The notes beneath the pieces were generated by a model, which was not told the origin of the DNA, ran no database searches, and saw only the letters and a list, made by a program, of their open reading frames with translations. Shown piece after piece: positions 17,382 to 26,273 of a DNA stretch of 64,000 nt. The first letter of the stretch is position 1. Every line of letters starts with the position of its first letter. Source of the DNA: CAZTTG01 sp964615935 (GTDB lineage: Bacteria > Planctomycetota > UBA1135 > GCA-002686595); assembly GCA_964615935.1 (NCBI GenBank), contig CAZTTG010000024.1:11979-75978 (forward strand), in the 5' to 3' direction. The position numbers were made by a program, and so were the translations under genes.

Positions 17382-20106
17382 GCTCGGAGGTCTCGCGTTG
17401 GGGCTTCCCGGTGGGGGCGGACTCGCGCACGCTCACGCTCTGGATGCGCAGGTGGAGCTGGCGCGAGCCCGAGGCGGTCTCGACTCGCAGGCGGCGCGGC
17501 GAGCGGAGCTCGGCGACGAAGGCGTGCGAGCGCAGGCGATCCTCGCGGTCCCCGCACGCGGGCTCGATGGCGCCGATCTCGACCCCGTCGACCAGGACCC
17601 GGCCCCCCAGCTCGAGGGCCGGCTCGCTGGCCAGGGACCACACGCCGATCTCGATCCGGCGCGGGCCGCCGCCGGCGAGCTCCAGGTCGTACTCCACCGC
17701 CCCCCCCGGCCGCAGGAGCAGCATCTCGGCCCCCTGCTGCTCGACCGGACCCTCCCGCGCCGCGGCGTCGATCCCCCTGGCCTCCAGCAGGATGCGCGCC
17801 CGGCGGGGGCGCTGGAGGGCGGCGAGCTGCCGGTAGCGGAACTCGGTCTCGCGGGCGTTCTCGGCGATGGTCTTGACCGCCGGGAAGGCGCGGGAGAGCT
17901 CCTCCAGCAGGCCCTCCTCCTCGAGCAGCCGGCGCAGGACGGCCGCCAGGTCGGCGTCGTCCCCCACGCGGAAGTGCAGGCCGCAGACGCCGTCCTCGAC
18001 GTACTCGGCCATCCCCCCGATGTCGCTGCACACGATCGGGGTGCGGGTCAGGAAGGCCTCGTGGATGGTGATGGGCGAGTTCTCGTACCACGTCGAGGGC
18101 ACCACCAGCACGTCGATCTCGGCGTAGACCTCCGACAGGCGGGCGTTGTTGAAGCGGCCCTTGAAGTGGACGTTGTCGGCCACGGCCAGCTCGCGCAGGG
18201 AGGCGTGGTGCTCGTCCTCCTCGGGCCGGAAGTCCCCGAAGACGTTGAGCACCGCCCGGCTGCCGGCCAGGCGGTTCATGGCGCGCACCAGGACCTCGTC
18301 GCCCTTGTACCACACCAGGGAGCCGACGAAGCCGAAGCGCAGCCGGCCCTGGCGGTCGGGCTGCTTCTCGAGGGCGCGCACGTGGTCGGTGCGCATCCCG
18401 TTGTCCGAGAAGATCAGGGTGTGCGGGTCGAAGCCGGCCCCGTCGATGAGGGTCTGGCGCAGGAAGCGGCTGGGGCTGACGCGCAGGTCGGCGGTGGCGT
18501 AGGCCCGCTCGACGAACTCGCGCCGATCCAGCAGGTCGTCCAGACCCCTCCAGCGCGGGCGCCGGCCGTCGCGCAGCTCCGCGATCACCTCCGGGCGCTC
18601 GCGCTCCAGCCGCTCCAGGCGGGGGATCTGGCTCAGCCCGCGCTCGTGGATGCACGCGAAGCAGCCCGCCCCGCGGTTTGCGGGGCACAGCCCGCCGTCG
18701 GGCCGGATGAGCTGCACCCGGGGGCACAGGGCCCAGTAGTCGTGCAGGTGCAGGATGGTGGGCAGGTTGTAGTCCGCCGCCTGCTGCACCAGGCCGGCCG
18801 AGGTATGGATCAGGTGCTGGAAGTGCACCAGATCGGGCTCCTCCCGCAGGAGGACGTCGCGGAAGGCGGCCACCGCGCGGGGCTGGTCGTAGGTCTCGCG
18901 CAGGCTGCCGTGCTCCAGGCGGTGGGTCATGCGCAGGACGCGCAGGCCCTCGAACTCGTCCTCGAGGATCTCGAAGTCGGCCGGCCCCCCCTCGGCCTCG
19001 CCGCGGTCCGCGGGCGAGCGCGCCAGGATGGTGCAGCGATGCCCGAGTGCCTCCATCTCCCGGGCCAGGTTGGCCGTGTAGATCTCGGTGCCCGCCCAGG
19101 TCTCCGGCGGGAAGCCGTGCACCACGTACAGGACGTGCAGCGAGGTGCGCTCCAGCATCCGCGTCCCCGGACGCCGAAGCCCGCTGCGGCCCCCCTCCCA
19201 CAACCCCCGGAAGATCGCCAGCCGCAGGCCCGCCGCCCGCGCCAGCTCCGCCTCCAGCTCCTCTCCCGAGAGCCCCGCCGCCTCCAGCCCCTCCCGGTCC
19301 CGCTCGAGCTGCCGCCGCGCCAGCTCCTCCGCGTCCGACTCCGACTCCACGCAGATCCGTCCCAGGTGCTCCGCGTTGAAGCGCCCGTCGATCCGACCCC
19401 GGGAGAGGAGCTCCTCCTCCGTGTAGTCGTGGCTGTGCTCCACCGCCGCGGCGTCGTCGTACACCACCGTGTACCCGCCCTCCAGCAGCGCCCGCGCCAT
19501 CAGCAGGTCCTCGCCGAACTCCGTCCGCGGGAAGGGGTGCCGCTCCCACAGCTCGCGCCGCACCGCCGAGGCCACGTCGTTGAAGTTGTACAGCAGCCGC
19601 CGCTCCAGCGGGCTCATCGCCTCGTAGGCCGCCGCGTCCTCGATCCGCACCTCCCGACGGCCCTCCTGGTAGCCCGGGTCCTTCTCGCTGAAGAGCACCG
19701 TCAGCAGCTCCGCGTCCGGCCGCGGCGCGTTCCGGCAGTACGCCGCACCCACCCGCCGGTCCTCGAAGTTCGCCGCGAGCCGCGACAGCCAGTCCCTCGA
19801 GCCCGGGATGGCGTCCTGCGTCAGGAAGACCAGCAGGTCCCCCTCGCTGCGCGAGGCCAGCAGGTTGCGCGTGTCCCCGTGGTCGAACTCCACCGGGTGG
19901 ATCGACTCCACCCGCAGGGGCACCGGGAAGCCCTCCGCCGCCCGCTCCAGCGCCTCCAGCGTGCCGTCGCTGGACCCCGAGTCGATCGCCAGGACGTCCC
20001 ACGGCAGCGCGCACTCCTGCCCCGCCAACGCCTCCAGCACCCTCTCCAGGAGGCCCGCCCCCTGGAAGGTCGGCACGAGGACCGAGATGGACCGGATGGG
20101 CTTCAT
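17374..20106 (-). CDS. Fused GT2-GT4 glycosyltransferase with C-terminal beta domain
   Basis: 910-residue bifunctional transferase. Residues 1-230 form a GT2 domain (SISVLVPTFQGAGLLERVLE, IDSGSSDGTLEAL, VFLTQDAIPGS, FGEDLLMARALLEGG). A charged helical linker follows to about 320, then a GT4/GT-B module at 322-790 (LHVLYVVHGFPPETWAGTEI; RFGFVGSLVWYKGDEVLV; VPSTWYENSPITIHEAF with the family EX7E region). The last 110 residues form a beta-rich domain of no known family. The large minus-strand operon suggests capsule or O-antigen-like synthesis. A second copy of this architecture lies directly upstream and shares near-identical DNA at the flanks of the assembly gap. Confidence 0.88.
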   Translation of the reverse strand: MKPIRSISVLVPTFQGAGLLERVLEALAGQECALPWDVLAIDSGSSDGTLEALERAAEGFPVPLRVESIHPVEFDHGDTRNLLASRSEGDLLVFLTQDAIPGSRDWLSRLAANFEDRRVGAAYCRNAPRPDAELLTVLFSEKDPGYQEGRREVRIEDAAAYEAMSPLERRLLYNFNDVASAVRRELWERHPFPRTEFGEDLLMARALLEGGYTVVYDDAAAVEHSHDYTEEELLSRGRIDGRFNAEHLGRICVESESDAEELARRQLERDREGLEAAGLSGEELEAELARAAGLRLAIFRGLWEGGRSGLRRPGTRMLERTSLHVLYVVHGFPPETWAGTEIYTANLAREMEALGHRCTILARSPADRGEAEGGPADFEILEDEFEGLRVLRMTHRLEHGSLRETYDQPRAVAAFRDVLLREEPDLVHFQHLIHTSAGLVQQAADYNLPTILHLHDYWALCPRVQLIRPDGGLCPANRGAGCFACIHERGLSQIPRLERLERERPEVIAELRDGRRPRWRGLDDLLDRREFVERAYATADLRVSPSRFLRQTLIDGAGFDPHTLIFSDNGMRTDHVRALEKQPDRQGRLRFGFVGSLVWYKGDEVLVRAMNRLAGSRAVLNVFGDFRPEEDEHHASLRELAVADNVHFKGRFNNARLSEVYAEIDVLVVPSTWYENSPITIHEAFLTRTPIVCSDIGGMAEYVEDGVCGLHFRVGDDADLAAVLRRLLEEEGLLEELSRAFPAVKTIAENARETEFRYRQLAALQRPRRARILLEARGIDAAAREGPVEQQGAEMLLLRPGGAVEYDLELAGGGPRRIEIGVWSLASEPALELGGRVLVDGVEIGAIEPACGDREDRLRSHAFVAELRSPRRLRVETASGSRQLHLRIQSVSVRESAPTGKPQRETSEHG

Positions 20107-20144
20107 GGGGGGGCCGGCTGGTGGGTTCGGGCGATGACAGGAAC

Positions 20145-21766
20145 TTAAGGGGCCGCCTCGCGCGTGGGAAGCGGCAGGGTGGAAACCAGGGAGCGGTAGT
20201 GGAACTCCATCTCTCGGGCGTTCTCGGCGGTGCTCTTGACCCTCCGTCGAGCCCCTCGCAGCCGCGCCAGGAGCTCGGGCTCGTCCAGCAGGCGCCGCAT
20301 CGCGGCCGCCAGGTCGGCGGCGTCCCCCACCCGGAAGTGCAGGCCGTCCTCCCCGTCCCGCACCAGCTCGGCCATCCCCCCGATGTCGCTCACCAGGGTG
20401 GGCGTCCGCGTCAGCCAGGCCTCGTGGATGGTGATGGGCGAGTTCTCGTACCACACCGAGGGCACCACCAGCGCGTCGATCTTCGCGTGGACCCGTCCCA
20501 GCTCCTCGTTGGCGAAGGGCCCGCGGAAGTGCACGTTGTCGCCCGCCAGCTCCCGGAGCTTCGCGTGGTAGGGATCCTCCTCGGGCCGGAAGTCGCCGAA
20601 GAGGTCCAGCACCGCGCGCGTGCCCTCGAGCTCGCGCATGGCCCGCACCAGCACGTGGACGCCCTTGTACCAGACGAAGGAGCCCACGAAGCCGAAGCGC
20701 AGCCGACCCTGCGGGTCGGGCGCGCGCTCGAAGCGCTCCACCCGGTCGGTGCGCAGGCCGTAGTCCGAGTGGAGGAAGCGGTGCGGATCGAAGCGGCCGG
20801 TGTCGAGCATCTTCTGCCGCAGGAAGCGGCTGGGGCCGACCAGAAGGTCGGCCGAGGCGAACTGCCCCACCACGAAGCCGTGCCGCTCGGCCATGTCCCG
20901 CCAGCTCCGCGCCACCCGGGACCAGTGGACCCGGCGCTTGTGCAGGATGCGCTCGAGCTTGACGCTGGGAAGGCGGGGCAGGCGCGCCGCGGCCCCCATC
21001 GCCCCCACCGCCGGCCGCAGGAGCGGCGCCCAGCGCGACGCGGCCGGGATCCGCCGGAAGTCCTTGTCCTTGACGCACCACAGGCACCCCAGGCCCATGC
21101 TGTTCGGGCAGCGCTCGCCGTCGGGGCGGATGAGCTGCACGCGGGCGCACAGGGCCCAGTAGTCGTTGCAGGTGATGACGGTCGGCACGCCGGCCTCCCG
21201 CGCGATCCCCACCATGCCGGCGGAGAAGTGCAGCAGGTGCTGGAAGTGCACCACGTCGGGCCGCTCGCGCTCCAGCACCTCGCGGAAGACCCGCTCGCCC
21301 TCGGGGTGGCGGTAGCTCTGGCGCAGGTCGGAGTGGTCGATGCGATGGGTCATTCGCAGGACCCGCAGGCCGTCGAACTCGTCCTCGCGCACCTCGAAGT
21401 CCGGCGGCCCGCCCTCGGCCTCGCCGCGATCCTCCGGCGAGCGGGTCAGGATCGTGCACCGGTGGCCCAGCCGCTGCACCTCGCGGGCCAGCTCGAGGGT
21501 GTAGACCTCGGTTCCCGCCCAGGTTTCCGGCGGGAAGCCGTGCACCACGTACAGGACGTGCAGCGAGGTGCGCTCCAGCANNNNNNNNNNNNNNNNNNNN
21601 NNNNNNNNNNNNNNNNNNNNNNNNNNNNNNNNNNNNNNNNNNNNNNNNNNNNNNNNNNNNNNNNNNNNNNNNNNNNNNNNCCCGCCAACGCCTCCAGCAC
21701 CCTCTCCAGGAGGCCCGCCCCCTGGAAGGTCGGCATGAGGACCGAGATGGAACGCACCGAGCCCAT
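20145..21766 (-). CDS. Second fused GT2-GT4 glycosyltransferase, interrupted by assembly gap
   Basis: Paralogue of the neighbouring fusion. The N-terminus (SISVLMPTFQGAGLLERVLE, 21766 down to 21681) and the whole GT4 module (LHVLYVVHGFPPETWAGTEV near 21580 to the stop at 20145; RFGFVGSFVWYKGVHVLV, VPSVWYENSPITIHEAW) are present, with most of the GT2 domain hidden in 100 Ns. The two pieces are out of frame with a 100-base gap but in frame if the gap is the 863 bases found in the paralogue (both 2 mod 3), so the gene is probably intact. It lacks the beta domain that ends the neighbouring copy. 38 bases separate it from the downstream copy. Confidence 0.85.
21581..21680. other. Assembly gap (100 N) inside duplicated glycosyltransferase gene
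   Basis: One hundred Ns, a conventional placeholder length. The flanking bases are nearly identical to 19098-19157 and 20021-20091, the ends of the equivalent segment in the downstream paralogue, where 863 bases lie between them. The gap therefore reflects an unresolved repeat, not sequence absence. Confidence 0.95.
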
Positions 21767-21778
21767 GAACCCCAGAGG

Positions 21779-22723
21779 CTAGCGCACCTCACCGCCGGAT
21801 CGAAGCGTCCCCTCGCCTCCCCGGGGGCGACGGCTGCCGAGGTACTGCCCCAGGACCTGCGCGCCGCGCAGCCAGGGCGCGCGCAGCAGGGGCCCCAGGA
21901 GGCCGTCCTCGGGGTGGCGCCGCAGGAAGCGCCAGTCCTCGCGCAGCTCGTAGACCAGCCCGCGGAGCGCGCTGAGGAGGTCGGGGCGCAGGGGCCAGCC
22001 GAACTCCCGCAGGTGGAAGGCGGCGTCCACCCGGTAGCGGCGGAAGGCCTCGCGCGGCGAGTAGCGGTGCGCGTGCCAGACCGCCGCCCGCGGCGCGAAG
22101 GCGATCCGGTGGCCGGCCTCCAGGGCGCGGCCGGCCCAGGTGAAATCCTCGCCGAAGGAGACCTCCGGGAAGGGAATCCGGCGGAACACCGACGCTCGGA
22201 TGGCGCTGGCGACGTTGTTGAAGCGCAGGCAGGCGGCCCGCTCGGGGGGCGACAGGCGCGAGAGGTCCCCGATCCGATCCAGGTCGCGCACCTGCGGTCG
22301 GTCCGAGGCCTCGCTGGCCTCCAGCACGGTGCGGCGGGTGAGGGGATCGTCGTCCGGCCGCGGCAGAACGCGTCCATAGGCGCCGGCCACCCGCGCGTCG
22401 TCGAAGGGCTCCGCGAGACGGCTGAGGAAGTCCGGGCCCACGGGCTCGGCGTCCTGGGTCAGGAACACCAGGAACTCGCCCCGGGCCCCCTCCGCCGCCC
22501 GGTTGCGCGTGGCCCCGTGGCCGAAGTCCTCCCGGCGGATGACGTCGACCGCGGCTCCCACCGCCTCGAGCGCCTCGCGGGTGCCGTCGGTCGAGCTCGA
22601 GTCGACGGCGCGGATCTCGAAGCCGCCCTCGAAGTCCTGGCGCTCCAGGGCTGGCAGCAGCCGCTGCAGGTGCACGCGGCCCTCGAGGGTCGGCAGGACG
22701 ATCGATACGCGGGGCGCGGGCAT
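21779..22723 (-). CDS. GT2 glycosyltransferase, rhamnosyltransferase-like
   Basis: 314-residue family 2 transferase: VSIVLPTLEGRVHLQRLLPA (6-25), VDSSSTDGTREALE, FGHGATRNRAAEGARGEF and the metal-site analogue FLTQDAEPVG, followed by FGEDFTWAGRALEAGHRI. The TQDAxP form of the DxD motif is shared with the GT2 domains of the two downstream fusions, so all three probably descend from one rhamnosyltransferase-like ancestor. First glycosyltransferase of the operon, 12 bases before the next gene. The last 80 residues are arginine-rich (LRGLVYELREDWRFLRRH) and may be membrane-associated. Confidence 0.9.
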   Translation of the reverse strand: MPAPRVSIVLPTLEGRVHLQRLLPALERQDFEGGFEIRAVDSSSTDGTREALEAVGAAVDVIRREDFGHGATRNRAAEGARGEFLVFLTQDAEPVGPDFLSRLAEPFDDARVAGAYGRVLPRPDDDPLTRRTVLEASEASDRPQVRDLDRIGDLSRLSPPERAACLRFNNVASAIRASVFRRIPFPEVSFGEDFTWAGRALEAGHRIAFAPRAAVWHAHRYSPREAFRRYRVDAAFHLREFGWPLRPDLLSALRGLVYELREDWRFLRRHPEDGLLGPLLRAPWLRGAQVLGQYLGSRRPRGGEGTLRSGGEVR

Positions 22724-22764
22724 GGCGGGGGGGCCTCGCCCCCGGCGGCCTCCGGAGAGGGACC

Positions 22765-24003
22765 TCAGGGAGTGATCTCGAGGAGCTGGGCGGCGGCGGC
22801 GTCGAGGACGTAGAGCGTACCCGAGGGAGTCCGGGTCAGGGAGTGCACGCCGCCCGGGGTGAAGTGGCCGCCCGCCGCCACGGCGGCGTTGCAGTCCGCG
22901 TACAGGGGGCAGTCGACCTCGTCCGCCGCGCCCGTCATCCGCCGCAGGATCCCGGCCGGGTCGGGGAGGCCGCCGTCCCCGGAGTCGATCCAGTAGGTGT
23001 CGTCCCCGCTGGTCTTCAGCGGGGAGAGGGGAGCGTACAGGCTGGCCAGCTCGCCGCTGCCCCCGATCGTGGCCGGCATCCCGTCTCCCGCCCGCGTGCT
23101 CACCGTTCCCAGCAGCCCGAAGAAGGTGGGCAGCCCCAGGACCAGCTGGCGCAGGCGGTGTCCGCCGAGCAGGGCGGCGCCGGTCTCGCTGATCAGGAGC
23201 CGGCCTCCGCAGGTGAGAGTCAGGCCCACGGGGGTGTCGAAGCCGACTGCGCCCAGGTCCCCGTCCCGGTAGAAGGGGGCGCCGGTGCCGGCGACCGTGC
23301 TCACCGCCCCGCCCTGGAAGGCGCGGATGGCGTGGTTGCCGGGGTCGGCGATGAAGACCAGCGGGTTCGCGCCCGCGGTCGGGCAGAGCTGCGACGGCCG
23401 GTCCAGGTGGAAGCGCGAGGCCCCCGGCACCCCCACCGCCGGGCCGTCGGCGAAGCCGGGCGCCTCGTTGGGCTCTCCGATGAAGGGGAAGACCGTGTCG
23501 GGCGTGACGCGGTCCACCGCCAGGAAGCAGTTGGAGGTGAGGTCCGCGACCAGGAGGAGCTCGGCGTCGTACACGGCCACCCCCGAGATCCGCGCCGGGT
23601 TGGCGACCCCGAAGCTCGCGAGCAGGACGTCGATGACACCCGGCGCCACCAGCTCCGACTCGACCGGCGCGGGGCCCGAGACGTCGATCTCGACCACCTG
23701 CCCGCCCTGACCGGTGGCGTACAGGACCTCGGCGTCGGCCGCGGCCACCACCTGGCTGATGTCCGAGATCTGGAGCACGTTCAGCACCAGGGGCACGGTG
23801 CAGGCCCGCAGGCAGCCCCCGCTGAAGACCACGTCGGCCGCGGTGCAGCCGTGGGCGCCCACCGTCGACGGAAACAGCTCGAGGCCCGCGGGAGCCGACT
23901 CGCTCGAGTTGCGGCATCCGGCCGCGGCCAGCACCAGGGCCAGGGCCGCGACCGCCGCCCGCCTCGCCCGGCCCCCATTCCGGTTCCGCCTGCTCTTCTT
24001 CAT
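22765..24003 (-). CDS. Lipoprotein with NHL-like beta-propeller repeats
   Basis: 412-residue predicted lipoprotein: basic start MKKSRRNRNGGRARR, hydrophobic core and lipobox LAAAGC (cysteine near residue 30). The mature part has NHL-type propeller signatures: VFIADPGNHAIRAFQGGAVS (about 222-241) followed by TVAGTGAP, LLISETGAALLGGHRLRQL and GTLYVLDAAAAQLLEI. Several cysteine pairs (GGCLRACT, CPLYADC) suggest disulfides. Such proteins are typically surface-exposed scaffolds; no enzyme site is visible. It lies 41 bases upstream of the glycosyltransferase operon on the same strand and is divergent from the transglutaminase pair. Confidence 0.8.
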   Translation of the reverse strand: MKKSRRNRNGGRARRAAVAALALVLAAAGCRNSSESAPAGLELFPSTVGAHGCTAADVVFSGGCLRACTVPLVLNVLQISDISQVVAAADAEVLYATGQGGQVVEIDVSGPAPVESELVAPGVIDVLLASFGVANPARISGVAVYDAELLLVADLTSNCFLAVDRVTPDTVFPFIGEPNEAPGFADGPAVGVPGASRFHLDRPSQLCPTAGANPLVFIADPGNHAIRAFQGGAVSTVAGTGAPFYRDGDLGAVGFDTPVGLTLTCGGRLLISETGAALLGGHRLRQLVLGLPTFFGLLGTVSTRAGDGMPATIGGSGELASLYAPLSPLKTSGDDTYWIDSGDGGLPDPAGILRRMTGAADEVDCPLYADCNAAVAAGGHFTPGGVHSLTRTPSGTLYVLDAAAAQLLEITP

Positions 24004-24165
24004 GGGTGCGATTCTCCCCGGCCGGCGCGGAGACCTCAAGGCCCGATGACGGGCAGACCGCTGGCGGGCCCCCCGCTGCCGCCGCGCGCCGGGCGGGCGG
24101 GCGGCTCCGCCGGGAGGCCCCTGGGCTCGCTCCGCTCGAAAGCCGGGCCGCGCCGCCTGGCGCAG

Positions 24166-24194
24166 TTGACGGTGCCGCGCTCCGGCCCGATAAC
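24166..24194 (+). promoter_or_regulatory. Sigma-70-type promoter for the DUF3857 gene pair
   Basis: -35 TTGACG (5 of 6) and -10 GATAAC (4 of 6) with a 17-base spacer. It sits 46 bases before the ATG at 24241, which has GGAG five bases upstream. One of the two cleanest promoter matches in the window. Confidence 0.6.
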
Positions 24195-24240
24195 TGTCGG
24201 TCCGACCTTCGAGCCGGAACCGCCCTTTCACGGAGTGAAC

Positions 24241-26271
24241 ATGGACGACAAGCACCTCAGATGGGCCGCGAGGATCGCCGCCCCGATCCTGGCCCTGGTG
24301 GCCGCCCCCGCCGGGCTCGGCCAGGAGCCCGCGGCCCCGCAGAGCGACGGGGAGCTCCGCGAGCTGATCGCCGAGGCCGGCTCCCAGGCCGACAACGGAG
24401 GGGCCCACGTCGTCACCGTGCTCTGGCGCACCCGGGTCGAGGTGGAGAACTCGGGCCTGGGGCACATCCACAACCGCGAGGTGATCAAGTGCCTGTCGGA
24501 GCGGGGAGCGGCGGAGCTGGCGCGGATCCGCCTGGACTTCGACCCCGCCTCCAACCTGGTCGAGGTGCGCACCCTGCGGATCCTGCGGGCCGACGGCGTC
24601 GTCCAGGAGCTACCCCTCACGGGGGTCGACCTTCCCCAGCCCCAGCACGGGATCTACTGGGGCGCCCAGATGAAGCTGGTCCCGCTGCCCCGGCTGAACG
24701 TCGGGGACGCGGTGGAGATCCGGACCTACATGAAGGGCTTCCTCATCGCCTACCTGGAGGAGCTCGAGGGCGCGGCCCACGGCGCGGGCGCACAGGGGGA
24801 CGAGCGCTACATCCCGCCCATGCGGGGTCACTTCTACGACGTGGTGTACTTCCATCGGGACCATCCGGTGAAGTGCCGCCACTACACGGTGGTCACCCCC
24901 CGCGACAAGCCGGTGCAGTTCGAGATCTACAACGGCGAGGCGCAGAGCTACGTCAGCTACGACGACGAGCACCTGATCTACCGCTTCTGGCGGCGGGACC
25001 AGCCGGCCTACCGGCAGGAGACGCGGGCGGTGGACGCTCCCGACGTGATGACCAAGGTGGTCCTGGCCACGGTCCCCGACTGGCCGGCGAAGTCGCGCTG
25101 GTTCTGCCAGGTCAACGCCGGGCAGTTCGAGGCCAACGCCGCCATCCGCGCCAAGGTGGCCGAGATCACCCGCGGCCTCTCCACCGACGAGGAGAAGATC
25201 GCCGCCATCGTCCACTGGTCGGCCGACGAGATCCGCTACTCCGGGGTCTCGATGGGCAAGGGCGAGGGCTACACCCTGCACCCCGGCCCGATGATCTTCC
25301 ACAACCGCTCGGGCGTGTGCAAGGACAAGGCGGGCATCGCCATCACCATGCTGCGCGCCGCCGGCTACACCGCCTGGCCGGCGATGACCATGGCCGGCTC
25401 TCGCGTCGAGAGGGTCCCCGCGGACCAGTTCAACCACTGCGTGGTGGCCTTGCAGCGAGACGACGGCAGCTTCCTGATGCTGGACCCGACCTGGGTGGTC
25501 TTCTCGCCCGAGGAGTGGTCCAGCGCCGAGGGGGAGCAGAACTTCGTGATCGGGACCCCCGAGGGGCTGGAGCTGATGCAGACGCCCTCCTTCGACCCGG
25601 TCGACAACCAGCTCCAGATCGAGGCCACCGCGGCCCTCGACGAGCGCGGCAACCTCACCGGGACCGTGATCTTCTCCGGGCGGGGCTACGCCGACCAGCG
25701 GCTGCGCCGGGAGCTGGCGCACAACACCACCTCGCGGGACCGCCAAGCCTGGTTCCAGGAGCAGATCGGCCACATCGCCCCGGGCGCCCGGGTCGGGCGC
25801 GTGGACGTCACCTACGCCGAGATCCGGGACGTCACCACCCCCGTCCGCTACGAGGTCCACTACCGCATCCCCGGCTTCGCCATGGTCAGCGGCGATCGGA
25901 TGTACTTCTCGCCGCCCACGGCGCGGCACCTCATCACCCGCCCCAGCCTGGCGCCCTACCTGGAGTGCGCGGGGCCCGCGGAGCGGACGCAGAACCTGCT
26001 CCTGTGGGCCCCCAGGATGCGGAGCGTCACCGAGACGATCGCGCTGCCCACCGCCTTTCGCCCGATCCGGCTGCCCGAAGACCGGCGCATCGACGGCGAG
26101 GTGGCCTCTCTGGACACCCGCCTGGAGCCTCGCGCCAACGGGCTCCGGTACACCTACCGACTGATGATCAAGCGCCGTGAAATCCCGGTGGAGAGCTACG
26201 GCGCGTTCCGCGAGGTGGTCCAGGAGGCCCTGGCCCTGCCCGACGACCTGATCGTCCTGGAGAGGAGGTAG
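24241..26271 (+). CDS. Exported DUF3857/transglutaminase-like protein (active-site intact)
   Basis: 676-residue exported protein: signal peptide (1-28, ALVAAPAGLG-Q), a DUF3857 beta domain (about 60-290), a transglutaminase-like papain-fold core (about 290-430) and a DUF3858-like C-terminal domain. The catalytic triad is visible as C360 in SGVCKDKAG, H399 in QFNHCVVAL and D415 in FLMLDPTW, so the enzyme should be able to do cysteine-dependent amide chemistry (transpeptidation or hydrolysis) in the periplasm. The substrate is unknown. It has its own promoter and is followed after two bases by a paralogue with a lost triad. Confidence 0.87.
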   Translation: MDDKHLRWAARIAAPILALVAAPAGLGQEPAAPQSDGELRELIAEAGSQADNGGAHVVTVLWRTRVEVENSGLGHIHNREVIKCLSERGAAELARIRLDFDPASNLVEVRTLRILRADGVVQELPLTGVDLPQPQHGIYWGAQMKLVPLPRLNVGDAVEIRTYMKGFLIAYLEELEGAAHGAGAQGDERYIPPMRGHFYDVVYFHRDHPVKCRHYTVVTPRDKPVQFEIYNGEAQSYVSYDDEHLIYRFWRRDQPAYRQETRAVDAPDVMTKVVLATVPDWPAKSRWFCQVNAGQFEANAAIRAKVAEITRGLSTDEEKIAAIVHWSADEIRYSGVSMGKGEGYTLHPGPMIFHNRSGVCKDKAGIAITMLRAAGYTAWPAMTMAGSRVERVPADQFNHCVVALQRDDGSFLMLDPTWVVFSPEEWSSAEGEQNFVIGTPEGLELMQTPSFDPVDNQLQIEATAALDERGNLTGTVIFSGRGYADQRLRRELAHNTTSRDRQAWFQEQIGHIAPGARVGRVDVTYAEIRDVTTPVRYEVHYRIPGFAMVSGDRMYFSPPTARHLITRPSLAPYLECAGPAERTQNLLLWAPRMRSVTETIALPTAFRPIRLPEDRRIDGEVASLDTRLEPRANGLRYTYRLMIKRREIPVESYGAFREVVQEALALPDDLIVLERR

Positions 26272-26273
26272 CC

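Noticed and set aside
17281..20148. 955-codon plus-strand open frame across the fused glycosyltransferase
   Set aside because: Mirror frame of the real minus-strand gene; it shows only repeated valine/glutamine/arginine composition.
21446..21766. Short frame reading through the Ns
   Set aside because: Its frame changes inside the placeholder gap; it is the N-terminus of the gapped fusion, not a gene.
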